Source: a virus
Length of the DNA: 22,382 nucleotides
Strand: one strand, 5' to 3'
IMG/VR virus record: IMGVR_UViG_3300007533_000022
Location: 1 to 22,382 of that record
In this document: positions 14,838 to 21,788 of the stretch, in pieces
How the letters are laid out: the number at the start of each line of letters is the position of its first letter
How positions within the stretch are numbered: position 1 is the first letter of the stretch
Made by a program: the position numbers and the translations under genes
Notes under the pieces: model-generated
The model's database searches: none
What the model saw: the letters and a program-made list of their open reading frames with translations, nothing else
What the model was told of the DNA's origin: nothing

Positions 14838-15209
14838 ATGGCCAACAAAAAAGGCACGTCCGCGAGCCAGAAGGCACAGTATCAGAGCTACAAGGCCGAA
14901 CAGCGCTGGAAGAAGAACCGCATACTGAAACTCCAGCGTCACGTGAAGCGGTATCCGCAAGATCAGCAGGCCAAGGCCGCGCTCGCGCGCGCGGAGGACG
15001 GGGATATGGTCTATCGTCGCAAACGCCCGCTGTCGCACAAGAAAGTATGGACCGCAACCGCCCGCTACGAGGCACAGTTGTTGCGTCAGGCAGGCAGCAA
15101 GGGTACCGACGTGTTCCTCTCGGATGAGGTCAAGCTGCGCAGGGCCAAGTCCCGCATCGCACAGGACAAGAAGAGGTCCGGTGCGGACATTCTGGAGGAC
15201 GTGGCATGA
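14838..15209 (+). CDS. Basic protein between SSB and clamp loader, unknown
   Basis: The 123-residue protein is very rich in Lys, Arg, Gln and Ala and looks almost entirely helical, with segments such as QRWKKNRILKLQRHVKRY and KLRRAKSRIAQDKKRSG. It has no Cys or membrane segment. It has a good ribosome-binding site (AAGGGG about 8 bases upstream) directly after the gene 32 terminator, and it overlaps the next gene by ATGA. Nucleic-acid binding or a structural RNA-like role is suggested by composition only. Confidence 0.75.
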   Translation: MANKKGTSASQKAQYQSYKAEQRWKKNRILKLQRHVKRYPQDQQAKAALARAEDGDMVYRRKRPLSHKKVWTATARYEAQLLRQAGSKGTDVFLSDEVKLRRAKSRIAQDKKRSGADILEDVA

Positions 15210-15400
15210 CCATCGTCAACCGGGTGCATTTGTGGTACCAACGACGGAAATCCTACGCCTATTGTCGAGAGATACTGCCATTGCGTATCCCGGTATACAA
15301 GGCGCGGTCAAGAGGCGTCTACCATTGCACCGGGAGCGGCGTCTACCATATCGGTGATCTGTATTGCTTCTGCAACTTCGATGGATACACCAATGGCTGA
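15206..15400 (+). CDS. Small Tyr/Cys-rich protein, unknown
   Basis: The 64-residue protein (MTIVNRVHLWYQRRKSYAYC...) has 10 Tyr and 4 Cys, including a CFC pair near the end. It overlaps the upstream basic gene by ATGA and the clamp-loader start by 8 bases, a pattern typical of a translated link in an operon. No family is recognised. The Cys residues (one at about 20, one at 41, then the CFC pair at 54-56) could bind metal, but spacing is not that of a known finger. Confidence 0.55.
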   Translation: MTIVNRVHLWYQRRKSYAYCREILPLRIPVYKARSRGVYHCTGSGVYHIGDLYCFCNFDGYTNG

Positions 15401-16388
15401 TATCTGGTTCCAGAAGTACCGGCCTCGGTCATTCGACGAGTACGCGTTTCAGAATGAAACCGTCAAGCGCTTCGTTCAAGACTGTATCGAGACCGGCATC
15501 ATTCCCAATCTCCTGTTGAGTGGCGGTCCGGGTACCGGCAAAAGCAGCTTGGCGCAAGTCCTGCTCAACGAACTGTCCATCGAGCGCAGTGATGTGTTGC
15601 AGATCAATGCATCGGCCGAAAGCGGCATCGATACGATCCGCGAACGCATTGTGAGCTTCTGCCGCACATTCCCTAGCGGGGCATTCAAGGTGGTCCTGCT
15701 CGAAGAAGCGGATGGCCTCACGCCGAATGCACAGCGAGCACTTCGGCAACTGAGTGGCGAGGACTATCTGGACACGGTGCGATTCATCTTCACGTGCAAC
15801 TACCCCTCCAAGATCATCGAGCCGCTGCACAGTCGATGCCAGTGCATCGAGATCAGTCAACCCGACAAGGACATGGTCTTCGATCTGGTTGCGGGCATAC
15901 TGGAAAACGAACTCCCGGAAGATCGTCAGGCGCTCTCGGACGAAGATATCGAGACGATTACCGTACACATTGAACGGTTCTATCCGGACCTCAGACGCAT
16001 CATCAATTCCATCCAGCAGGGGATCGACAAGGAGGGCAACATCCACTTGCCCGCCGGCAAGACGGATCACGAGGACATGGAACGATGGGAACATGCATGG
16101 GAGCACCTTTCGGACCGATTGCTCGACGGTCAAGCGCTGGATCAGGTGATTCGGGTCCGGTTCCTGCCATTGACGGCAGTTGTCACGACCGACAACTTTG
16201 ACACGGTCTACACGATCATGTATCGCAACATCGAGGGATTGAACAGATTTTGGACGGATGGTAATGTCACCGAGATGGTAATCCCGCTCATTGCGGAACA
16301 TTTGTATCGGGCATATACCATGGCAAACCAGCAAATGAATCTTGATGCATGCCTGTATCGAATGATCCATGAAGCACAGGCGCAGTGA
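15393..16388 (+). CDS. 44: Clamp loader large subunit, AAA+ ATPase (gp44-like)
   Basis: The 332-residue protein starts MADIWFQKYRPRSFDEY, the typical RFC/gp44 opening. Walker A is GGPGTGKSS (about residues 45-53), Walker B is VVLLEEADGL, and the sensor/arginine-finger region reads FTCNYPSKIIEPLHSRCQCI with the SRC motif. A C-terminal helical collar follows. In T4 four gp44 and one gp62 open the clamp and load it on primed DNA using ATP. I chose the ATG at 15393 because homology begins there; ATG 15381 or GTG 15354 would add a few residues. Unlike T4, the gene 62 partner is not adjacent but about 1 kb downstream. Confidence 0.93.
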   Translation: MADIWFQKYRPRSFDEYAFQNETVKRFVQDCIETGIIPNLLLSGGPGTGKSSLAQVLLNELSIERSDVLQINASAESGIDTIRERIVSFCRTFPSGAFKVVLLEEADGLTPNAQRALRQLSGEDYLDTVRFIFTCNYPSKIIEPLHSRCQCIEISQPDKDMVFDLVAGILENELPEDRQALSDEDIETITVHIERFYPDLRRIINSIQQGIDKEGNIHLPAGKTDHEDMERWEHAWEHLSDRLLDGQALDQVIRVRFLPLTAVVTTDNFDTVYTIMYRNIEGLNRFWTDGNVTEMVIPLIAEHLYRAYTMANQQMNLDACLYRMIHEAQAQ

Positions 16389-16391
16389 AAG

Positions 16392-16411
16392 CCTCGACAA
16401 ATTCGGGGTTT
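16392..16411 (+). terminator. Possible weak terminator after the clamp loader gene
   Basis: CCTCGA and TCGGGG can pair (one G-U) around CAAAT just after the gene 44 stop, followed by TTTGGGTGTTT rather than a clean T run. It lies before a new promoter, which makes an end of transcription plausible. Confidence 0.35.
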
Positions 16412-16445
16412 GGGTGTTTCATTTGAATACGTCTTCTTGCCGGGT

Positions 16446-16474
16446 TTCACATTTCCATTGGCTTCTGGTATCAT
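16446..16474 (+). promoter_or_regulatory. Sigma70-type promoter with extended -10
   Basis: TTCACA (16446-16451, 5/6 to TTGACA), 17-base spacer, TATCAT (16469-16474) and a TG one base before the -10. The expected start is near 16481, giving a leader of about 21 nt to the ATG at 16502. Confidence 0.8.
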
Positions 16475-16501
16475 GATGCAATCCTTGATAAGGCATCCGC
16501 A

Positions 16502-17296
16502 ATGAGATCGACAGAGTTTGACGGGTACCGCGCACACGTGCCGCTCATACGCGATTCGGTTTCGCTCGAAGCGAACCTTGTTCATGAAGATGTCGTTGAT
16601 CGCATCTTGGTGGATGCGTATCGCAACATGATTGCCACAAAGACGATGCCGTACGAATTAGCGATCACCAACAACGAGAACGAGCCACCGCGTTGGCAAG
16701 AAGCGCGAGCACGATGGGGCAAGGCATATGAGACCTCCTCCACATACTGGAGACTCGGTATGTCGTCACACAACTGTTATCACCTACGACGGCGCACACG
16801 GTACCCACTGGTCGCGGTCAGCTACATTGCGGCGCCGGCACAAATCTTCTCCAGTCGGCTCTTGGATTCGTTTGTCGGAAGCGGGAAAACGAAAAACATC
16901 ACACGGGTGTTGTTCGGACAGTTCGACCGCGCCAAGGAGAAGCTGTGGGCAGAGATCAAGGACACCCCAATCAGCGAAATCGATCTGTCGCTCGCACATA
17001 TCTTGGATTCCCTTTCCCTGAAATCGGCACTTCGTGACAAGATTGATTTGGGAGATCGAAAAACCCGCAGGTTCTACAAGGAACTGTCGGCGCTCATGTC
17101 CGTGGTTCTTTTCAGTCGATTGATGTTGTCGCTCATGGTGCGAGACCAATGGCTGAGCGAGTTCACGGCCGCTCAGCCACGTGCCGCCGACGATACCCGT
17201 GTCCACAGGAACCATAGAAATCGGGTCTACATGGTTCGCCTGTCTACGACTGGCGTCAGACGCGCCAAGGGGGCTCATATGATGCAGATTCTATAA
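16502..17296 (+). CDS. Unknown protein driven by its own promoter
   Basis: The 264-residue protein starts at an ATG behind AAGGC and a strong promoter. It is basic overall, with many Arg and His near the C-terminus, and mixed helix/strand. A hydrophobic stretch (MSVVLFSRLMLSLMV, about residues 199-213) might be a membrane or core helix. A segment YPLVAVSYIAAPAQIFSSRL is followed by GSGKTKN, which resembles part of a P-loop but lacks the usual GxxxxGK(S/T) spacing (Val-Gly-Ser-Gly-Lys-Thr only), so I do not call it an ATPase. The gene separates clamp-loader genes 44 and 62, adjacent in T4. Inserted early-gene cargo is the likely interpretation. Confidence 0.7.
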   Translation: MRSTEFDGYRAHVPLIRDSVSLEANLVHEDVVDRILVDAYRNMIATKTMPYELAITNNENEPPRWQEARARWGKAYETSSTYWRLGMSSHNCYHLRRRTRYPLVAVSYIAAPAQIFSSRLLDSFVGSGKTKNITRVLFGQFDRAKEKLWAEIKDTPISEIDLSLAHILDSLSLKSALRDKIDLGDRKTRRFYKELSALMSVVLFSRLMLSLMVRDQWLSEFTAAQPRAADDTRVHRNHRNRVYMVRLSTTGVRRAKGAHMMQIL

Positions 17297-17363
17297 GAGC
17301 GTGATATATATGGTGTGAGAACAGAAGAATTACAAAAGAACATATTGATGAGAGAAGTGAACG

Positions 17364-17387
17364 GTCCCCGTCCGGCAGGGCGGGGAC
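17364..17387 (+). terminator. Stem-loop before gene 62, possible terminator
   Basis: GTCCCCG (17364-17370) and CGGGGAC (17381-17387) form a perfect 7-bp stem around a 10-base loop (TCCGGCAGGG) that may itself fold. ATTTATCT follows, a weak U tract. It lies in the 112-base gap between the unknown gene and gene 62 and could end the promoter-driven transcript or shape the gene 62 leader. Confidence 0.5.
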
Positions 17388-17408
17388 ATTTATCTCCCGA
17401 GACCTTCC

Positions 17409-17837
17409 ATGGCCAAATACCAGAACGACATTCATCAAGTCCTGCGACAGGTCAATCAAGGCAACACCCTCTACTTCAACGAACTACAAGACAGTGAAGA
17501 ACGCCGCAAAGCGCTGTCGCCATTCGTCGTGTTTCATTTCCTCGCGGGCGCGCGCGACCACCGCGCCGCACATGTCGTGATGACCAATGATCAGGTGAAC
17601 CCATACCTGTTCTCCCTGTCACAACACCCGCTGCTCCTGTACAAACTGATGACGAGCGCGAACTGTGGCATTGGCGATAACGATCAATACCAGTTCTCCA
17701 AGCCGCGACAGGATACGATCACGATCACGGAACGACTGATTGCACGGCACTTCGGATGCTCCATACGGGAAGCCCGGGACATCATGACGCTGATCGACAA
17801 GAAAGAACTGGATCAGATCAAGGATATGTACGCATGA
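17409..17837 (+). CDS. 62: Clamp loader small subunit (gp62-like)
   Basis: The 142-residue protein is assigned by a patch resembling T4 gp62 (recalled): ITERLIARHFGCSIREARDIM here against IIKLLAKRYQVNTNDAINY in T4. It also resembles gp62 in its helical C-terminus (LIDKKELDQIKDMYA) and in lying within the replication block with gene 44. It is shorter than T4 gp62 (187 residues). In the loader, gp62 is the single non-ATPase subunit holding the gp44 tetramer. No clear Shine-Dalgarno sequence precedes the ATG, which may keep expression low, consistent with a 1:4 stoichiometry. It overlaps the following gene by ATGA. The family call is moderate. Confidence 0.62.
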   Translation: MAKYQNDIHQVLRQVNQGNTLYFNELQDSEERRKALSPFVVFHFLAGARDHRAAHVVMTNDQVNPYLFSLSQHPLLLYKLMTSANCGIGDNDQYQFSKPRQDTITITERLIARHFGCSIREARDIMTLIDKKELDQIKDMYA

Positions 17838-18583
17838 GCGACATATATACGGAGGTCTTCGGCAAGACCATGGAACAGGTCTACCAGAACGGGATCGTCA
17901 CCGGGCTGGAAAAGGACTATCGATGCAGCGTGTGTGGACGCGAGTACGTGCGTCTGAGCGCAGCCAAGAAACACTTCGAGCGGCGCGACTGTCATGACTA
18001 TCGCAGCTTGTTCAAAGGCTCTCGGTTCGAACAGGAAATGGAAAGGCTGCTGATCGACATGAAGAGAAGGCTGCTGATCGCCACAGAGTTCAGGACGAAC
18101 TCACATATGGGGATACATACCATACATACCACAGGTGAATACGATCTGCTCGCGAAATACACGGCCTTTTGTATCAAACACATGCGCAATACACGCAATC
18201 GATCCATGTACTCCAGATTCCTGTTGCACGAACTCGTCCCCGATTATTCCTTGTCCCCGATGTCAATACGAAAAGAGGTGCATCAACACATCAACACGGT
18301 ACTGAAAGTCGGCGGCAAGGGGACCTATCTGTACAAGTTCCGGGATTACGCCCTGCAACGGCCGGAACCGCCCCAATACTACTCCGCATTCATACACACA
18401 TACCAGACGGACCTGAGCGACGACGACGAGTTCCTGTTATGTTCATTGGAACGAGTAGACCTGCCATTGGAACTGGCTCGCGCGGTGTTCCATCTGGATT
18501 CCCGGATCGAACGTCTCAGTGACACACAGAAGATGCGACTGGAACACCTCATGGATCGAATCGACATGTTGACCAGACTATGA
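17834..18583 (+). CDS. Zinc-finger protein of the replication operon, unknown
   Basis: The 249-residue protein starts at the ATG overlapping the gene 62 stop. Residues about 31-57 form a zinc-finger-like motif CSVCGREYVRLSAAKKHF followed by ERRDCH (C-X2-C-X12-H-X5-C-H), embedded in an otherwise helical, charged protein. The C-terminal half is helical, with segments ARAVFHLDSRIERLS and MRLEHLMDRIDML that could be coiled. It overlaps the next gene (PolIII-alpha-like) by ATGA. Tight coupling with 62 and the polymerase-like gene suggests a DNA-transaction role, e.g. loader or adaptor. No resemblance to T4 gp59 or RegA was convincing by eye. Confidence 0.75.
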   Translation: MSDIYTEVFGKTMEQVYQNGIVTGLEKDYRCSVCGREYVRLSAAKKHFERRDCHDYRSLFKGSRFEQEMERLLIDMKRRLLIATEFRTNSHMGIHTIHTTGEYDLLAKYTAFCIKHMRNTRNRSMYSRFLLHELVPDYSLSPMSIRKEVHQHINTVLKVGGKGTYLYKFRDYALQRPEPPQYYSAFIHTYQTDLSDDDEFLLCSLERVDLPLELARAVFHLDSRIERLSDTQKMRLEHLMDRIDMLTRL

Positions 18584-19182
18584 CGCAGACATTCGACATT
18601 GACATTGACATTGCACCGGGCGTAGAACGTTCCGAGTATGGCACCCGGGCGATGATCCACGAAAACTACAGGATCAAACCACATCCCTGTGGGGTGTACC
18701 TGCATCCCGTGGCGACCGACCCCGAAACCGGGTTGTGTTCCATATGTTATTGGGACGATGATGTCTACCAGTATCGCAAGGTCGATCTGTTGGTCAATAC
18801 TGCGTATGCGATCTTCGACCGCCCCGGAGCCAACAAGGAGCTGGTACTTGCGGCCTACCATCGAGTGGTGGATTGGGACCTCTTCTGTACCACCAAGTAC
18901 CTGAAGCGGTTACCCCACGTGAAGGGGCACATCGAGTTCGTACAACAGATACAGCCGCGTTCCATTCATGATCTGGCCGATCTGCTGGCACTGATCCGGC
19001 CCGGGAAGGTGCATCTGATCGATGCCTATCTGTCCGGGAAGAAAGAACACGTACGCAAGAACCTGTACGTGCGACCACCCAACAACAAGATGTACTTCAA
19101 GAAGTCACACAGCTATGCCTATGCGGCCATGATCATCTCCGTGTTCAACGAGATGGTCCAGAATCATGCGTTCTTGGAATGA
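18580..19182 (+). CDS. Condensed DNA polymerase III alpha-like protein (C-family palm/fingers motifs)
   Basis: The 200-residue protein contains, in the order found in bacterial DnaE, motifs of C-family polymerases. DIDID (residues 6-10) resembles the palm PDFDVDF. HPCGVYLHP (35-43) resembles KHAGGVVIAP. QYRKVDLL (64-71, Asp69) resembles the region of the third catalytic Asp, GLVKFDFL. IQPRSIHDLADLLALIRPG (124-142) resembles [20 protein letters not shown]-type sequence. FKKSHSYAYA (173-182) resembles FNKSHSAAYA. Full DnaE is about 1160 residues; PHP domain, clamp-binding and OB domains are absent here. Whether it polymerises DNA is unknown. The DIDID segment is encoded by a GACATT hexamer repeat (18595-18612) and may be fortuitous. 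It overlaps the upstream zinc-finger gene by ATGA, and its 3' end overlaps the minus-strand gene by 19 bases. Confidence 0.7.
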   Translation: MTQTFDIDIDIAPGVERSEYGTRAMIHENYRIKPHPCGVYLHPVATDPETGLCSICYWDDDVYQYRKVDLLVNTAYAIFDRPGANKELVLAAYHRVVDWDLFCTTKYLKRLPHVKGHIEFVQQIQPRSIHDLADLLALIRPGKVHLIDAYLSGKKEHVRKNLYVRPPNNKMYFKKSHSYAYAAMIISVFNEMVQNHAFLE

Positions 19183-19496
19183 GGGCGTACGGATTGTCTG
19201 CGCTGCTTGATCTTGGGAGTGACCTCCAGATTGGCGGTCGAGTCCCGGATGTTGTTGCGATGAATCAGGTTGGCGGAAGGTAGGTGGAACTGCGGGAAAT
19301 GCGTGGTGGCATAGATGGAGAACCGCTTGGTCGAGTGTGTGAATCGCCATAGCAATGCCAACAGGGTGAGGTCCGGGTCTTCGGCCATGGAGAAGTCAAA
19401 GAAGTAGATGTGCTTCTTTGACACATAGTCGACAATCCCGTAGTATTCCTTGCCACTGTTAAGCGTTATTCGATCAAAAACTGGATATGTAGTCAT
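19164..19496 (-). CDS. Lone minus-strand gene, unknown small protein
   Basis: Reading leftward from the ATG at 19496, the product has 110 residues. The N-terminal half looks like a small alpha/beta domain (ITLNSGKEYYGIVDYV, HIYFFDFSMAEDPDLTLLALLW, FSIYATTHFPQ), and the last 30 residues are basic and polar. It is the only convincing minus-strand gene here. Its 3' end overlaps the PolIII-like gene convergently by 19 bases. An upstream ATG at 19574 would add 26 residues but would overlap the divergent gene. No ribosome-binding site precedes 19496; instead CTAAATAC lies 6 bases upstream, so expression may be late and leaderless. Composition is coherent enough to be real, but no family is recognised. 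Confidence 0.65.
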   Translation of the reverse strand: MTTYPVFDRITLNSGKEYYGIVDYVSKKHIYFFDFSMAEDPDLTLLALLWRFTHSTKRFSIYATTHFPQFHLPSANLIHRNNIRDSTANLEVTPKIKQRRQSVRPHSKNA

Positions 19497-19502
19497 GGAC
19501 GT

Positions 19503-19510
19503 GTATTTAG
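19503..19510 (-). promoter_or_regulatory. CTAAATAC motif before the minus-strand gene
   Basis: On the minus strand CTAAATAC lies 6 bases before the ATG at 19496, resembling the T4 late box TATAAATA. If used as a late promoter the transcript would start at or just inside the start codon, unless the gene starts elsewhere. Confidence 0.3.
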
Positions 19511-19529
19511 TCCAACGTGGACGCTTGCA

Positions 19530-20147
19530 GTGAAAATACTCACACCAGTTGTTGATGTGTTCTCCTTGATGCACGCAGACGCCCTAGCAGCGTCCACGAA
19601 CTACGTGGTGATAGCATCGGTGTTCTTCATCTATCGAGAACAGACGGATATCTATCGCGTGTTCCGCTGTACATGGAAGTCCCCCGGCATGGGCACCGGA
19701 TTGGAAGAAAACATCGGCATCGATACGATCCTGCATTCATTCGATGTCGGTTCGCCCCATTACCAGTTCCAAGAGATTCCGGCCGAGGACCTGATAGGGC
19801 GATTCCTGTGGTCTGCTCATGCCATTCGAGCCGATGCCCCGTGGCGTCAAAACGATGGTCAGTGGTGCCCCATGTATCGTACCCGCGAATCCATCGTCAA
19901 TCTGATAAGTAAAAGCAAAGATGGTTCGAACCCGGTCTCTGCCCTCATACATATCTGCGCGCACACGGTCACCAAAGACGTGCGGTTTATCGACATTTCG
20001 GATGTGATAGAGAACCTGACTATCGATGAACTCACGCAGTTCATCATGTCAAAACGATTCATGAATAGTCATGGCCACAGACCCTTCGATGATTGTCATA
20101 CTTACCGGGATATCGCGCAGCAGTTGGTGTTTGATCTGAGGTTCTAA
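19530..20147 (+). CDS. Unknown protein upstream of primase
   Basis: The 205-residue product starts at GTG 19530, or at ATG 19569 (192 residues); neither has a good ribosome-binding site. It begins with a short hydrophobic strand region (NYVVIASVFFIYREQTD), contains two HxxxxxC-type clusters of His/Cys spread along its length (ALIHICAHT and a late DDCHTYRD), and ends in a helix. It lies divergent from the minus-strand gene and overlaps the primase start by one base (TAATG), so it is likely co-translated with primase. No family is recognised. Confidence 0.7.
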   Translation: MKILTPVVDVFSLMHADALAASTNYVVIASVFFIYREQTDIYRVFRCTWKSPGMGTGLEENIGIDTILHSFDVGSPHYQFQEIPAEDLIGRFLWSAHAIRADAPWRQNDGQWCPMYRTRESIVNLISKSKDGSNPVSALIHICAHTVTKDVRFIDISDVIENLTIDELTQFIMSKRFMNSHGHRPFDDCHTYRDIAQQLVFDLRF

Positions 20148-21160
20148 TGGGTGATCTGACGCGGGAAATCGAGGCTCGAATCCATCAGGCGATATCACTT
20201 GGTGCCGCCACCGATTCCGGGTTTCATTCGTATCTGTGTCCGATCTGTGAGGACACCAAACACGGCAGGGCTGGTTTTCGCTTTGACGACGAAGCGATCA
20301 TCTACAATTGCTTTCGCGCGTCATGCACCGCCTCGTGTTCCTACAAGGAAGGACAATACGTCAATCGTAGGTTCCGGCAGTTGATGGACGCAATCGGCGT
20401 CGAGTTGCCGATTGAGGTTCTGGCCGCCAATCGTAACGCGCGACGACACGAACAGGAGAAGCTTCAGGCAGAGCTGTATCAGCCATTCGCGATTCATGAT
20501 GATCTCCGTCCTGTGATCGAGGAAGAAGGACTCAAGCGCCTCACGGACTATCACGCCATCCGCGCCTATCGATCCTCCAACAGGACATTATTGAGATATT
20601 GTCCCGCCAGTGTTGCCCGTTCCATCTACGTGACCACGAATGAGTGTCATGGATCGAACCGATCCATACCACAGGGAATTGTGGCCTTCTGTTGCTGGTA
20701 CGGGGAGTGTCTGGCCGGCATCGTGTACTATAACCATCTGCATCCGGAAAGGCAGACGGCCCGATCCGATTACCTGATCGATTCTCGTTCCGCGCCGGGC
20801 ATGATATACATGCCCATGGGGTATCTGCCAGACAATCCCATTGTCGTCGAAGGCATCTTCGACGCGCTCGTGTTCCCGCATCATGCCGTGGCCCTGCTTG
20901 GTAACCACGTGACCAAGACACAGGCATGGTACCTGCGCAATTCCAATCCGATCCTGCTACCGGATCGGACCGGATCGAAATTCTTTGAAAGCGCCAAGAC
21001 CTACAACTGGAGCATGTCGATACCCGACTGGAAGTTCAAGGACTTGGACGAGGCGGCGGAAGCGGTTGGGGAATTGGTCGCGGCCCGGGTTGTTCACAAC
21101 AGCATCATCGACGAACCCAAGCTGGCCGAAATCGCGTTCAAGATGTATCACGAACTGTAA
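20147..21160 (+). CDS. 61: DNA primase (gp61-like)
   Basis: The 337-residue protein matches T4 gp61 (342 residues) in size and domain order. An N-terminal zinc-binding module has Cys31 and Cys34 (CPIC) with later Cys55 and Cys60 (CFRASC). A TOPRIM catalytic core follows with the acidic motif IVVEGIFDAL, a GNHVTKTQ turn, and ILLPDRTGS as the aspartate-bearing strand. It synthesises RNA primers for lagging-strand replication with helicase gp41. GAGG lies 6 bases before the ATG, which overlaps the previous stop. The last motif has DRT rather than the common DxD, so metal-site details may differ. Confidence 0.9.
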   Translation: MGDLTREIEARIHQAISLGAATDSGFHSYLCPICEDTKHGRAGFRFDDEAIIYNCFRASCTASCSYKEGQYVNRRFRQLMDAIGVELPIEVLAANRNARRHEQEKLQAELYQPFAIHDDLRPVIEEEGLKRLTDYHAIRAYRSSNRTLLRYCPASVARSIYVTTNECHGSNRSIPQGIVAFCCWYGECLAGIVYYNHLHPERQTARSDYLIDSRSAPGMIYMPMGYLPDNPIVVEGIFDALVFPHHAVALLGNHVTKTQAWYLRNSNPILLPDRTGSKFFESAKTYNWSMSIPDWKFKDLDEAAEAVGELVAARVVHNSIIDEPKLAEIAFKMYHEL

Positions 21161-21176
21161 TATCAATTGAAACCGG

Positions 21177-21205
21177 TTGGCACGATTTCTCCGTCGCGTT
21201 ACAAT
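21177..21205 (+). promoter_or_regulatory. Sigma70-type promoter after primase
   Basis: TTGGCA (21177-21182, 5/6 to TTGACA), 17-base spacer and TACAAT (21200-21205). The expected start near 21212 excludes ATG 21204 as a start codon and supports ATG 21231, which has GGGAGAG just upstream. Confidence 0.78.
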
Positions 21206-21230
21206 GGACCCCTTGTACGGGAGAGCACGC

Positions 21231-21740
21231 ATGGTATTGCGCAACACGAAACGGCTACAACGTACGGTGGACCGTTGGCTGTGCAAGTACGATCACGATC
21301 TGTTTGCATGTCTATGCGGACTTCAGACCCGAATCGAGACCATGTCCATTATGAACTCCCAATGGCCATACGAGTCATTCTCGGAAGCGGTCGCGGATTT
21401 CATTCTATCACCATGGAGGCCCTTCGGCGGCCTGTACAATGAATGGTTGTTCGTGAAATTCATCCTGCTGGTCTCGATCATATCCGACACGGACAACAGG
21501 AGCACGGTCGAGGGGTCTGGCACGGAACGAAGAAGAGAGACGTTTGCCATGTGTTACGTCGGGTGCCTGCGAGATGCCGGCGTCAGTCCGGCAACGTTGC
21601 AGGCGTTGGTTACCTACATTCAAGGACGACCGGAATTTCAACAGTTCCTGTTCTTCTATGCATTCGTGGAATCCTCCCCGCACACGGATGCGCTGTTTGC
21701 GCGCCTGTTTGCATCCGACGATCACATGATGCTCTTCTGA
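21231..21740 (+). CDS. Unknown protein driven by its own promoter
   Basis: The 169-residue protein starts at ATG 21231, with GGGAGAG about 6 bases upstream and a promoter immediately before it. It appears mostly helical, with a hydrophobic segment (EWLFVKFILLVSIIS, about residues 66-80) that could be a membrane helix or a buried core helix, and four Cys spread without a motif. It sits between primase 61 and helicase 41. No family is recognised. Context resembles the other promoter-plus-one-gene units at 8064, 8653 and 16446. Confidence 0.7.
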   Translation: MVLRNTKRLQRTVDRWLCKYDHDLFACLCGLQTRIETMSIMNSQWPYESFSEAVADFILSPWRPFGGLYNEWLFVKFILLVSIISDTDNRSTVEGSGTERRRETFAMCYVGCLRDAGVSPATLQALVTYIQGRPEFQQFLFFYAFVESSPHTDALFARLFASDDHMMLF

Positions 21741-21788
21741 CGATGACGGCCGGGTAAATACATTGACAATCACAAGGACCCGCACAAA

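Noticed and set aside
15429-16400. Long minus-strand open frame opposite the clamp loader gene
   Set aside because: The plus strand carries a clear gp44-like protein with Walker and SRC motifs; the antisense product has no recognisable features and is a codon-usage shadow.
16839-16905. P-loop ATPase call for the 264-residue protein (GSGKTKN)
   Set aside because: Only GSGKT is present; the preceding residues and the absence of a Walker B motif do not fit a P-loop fold.
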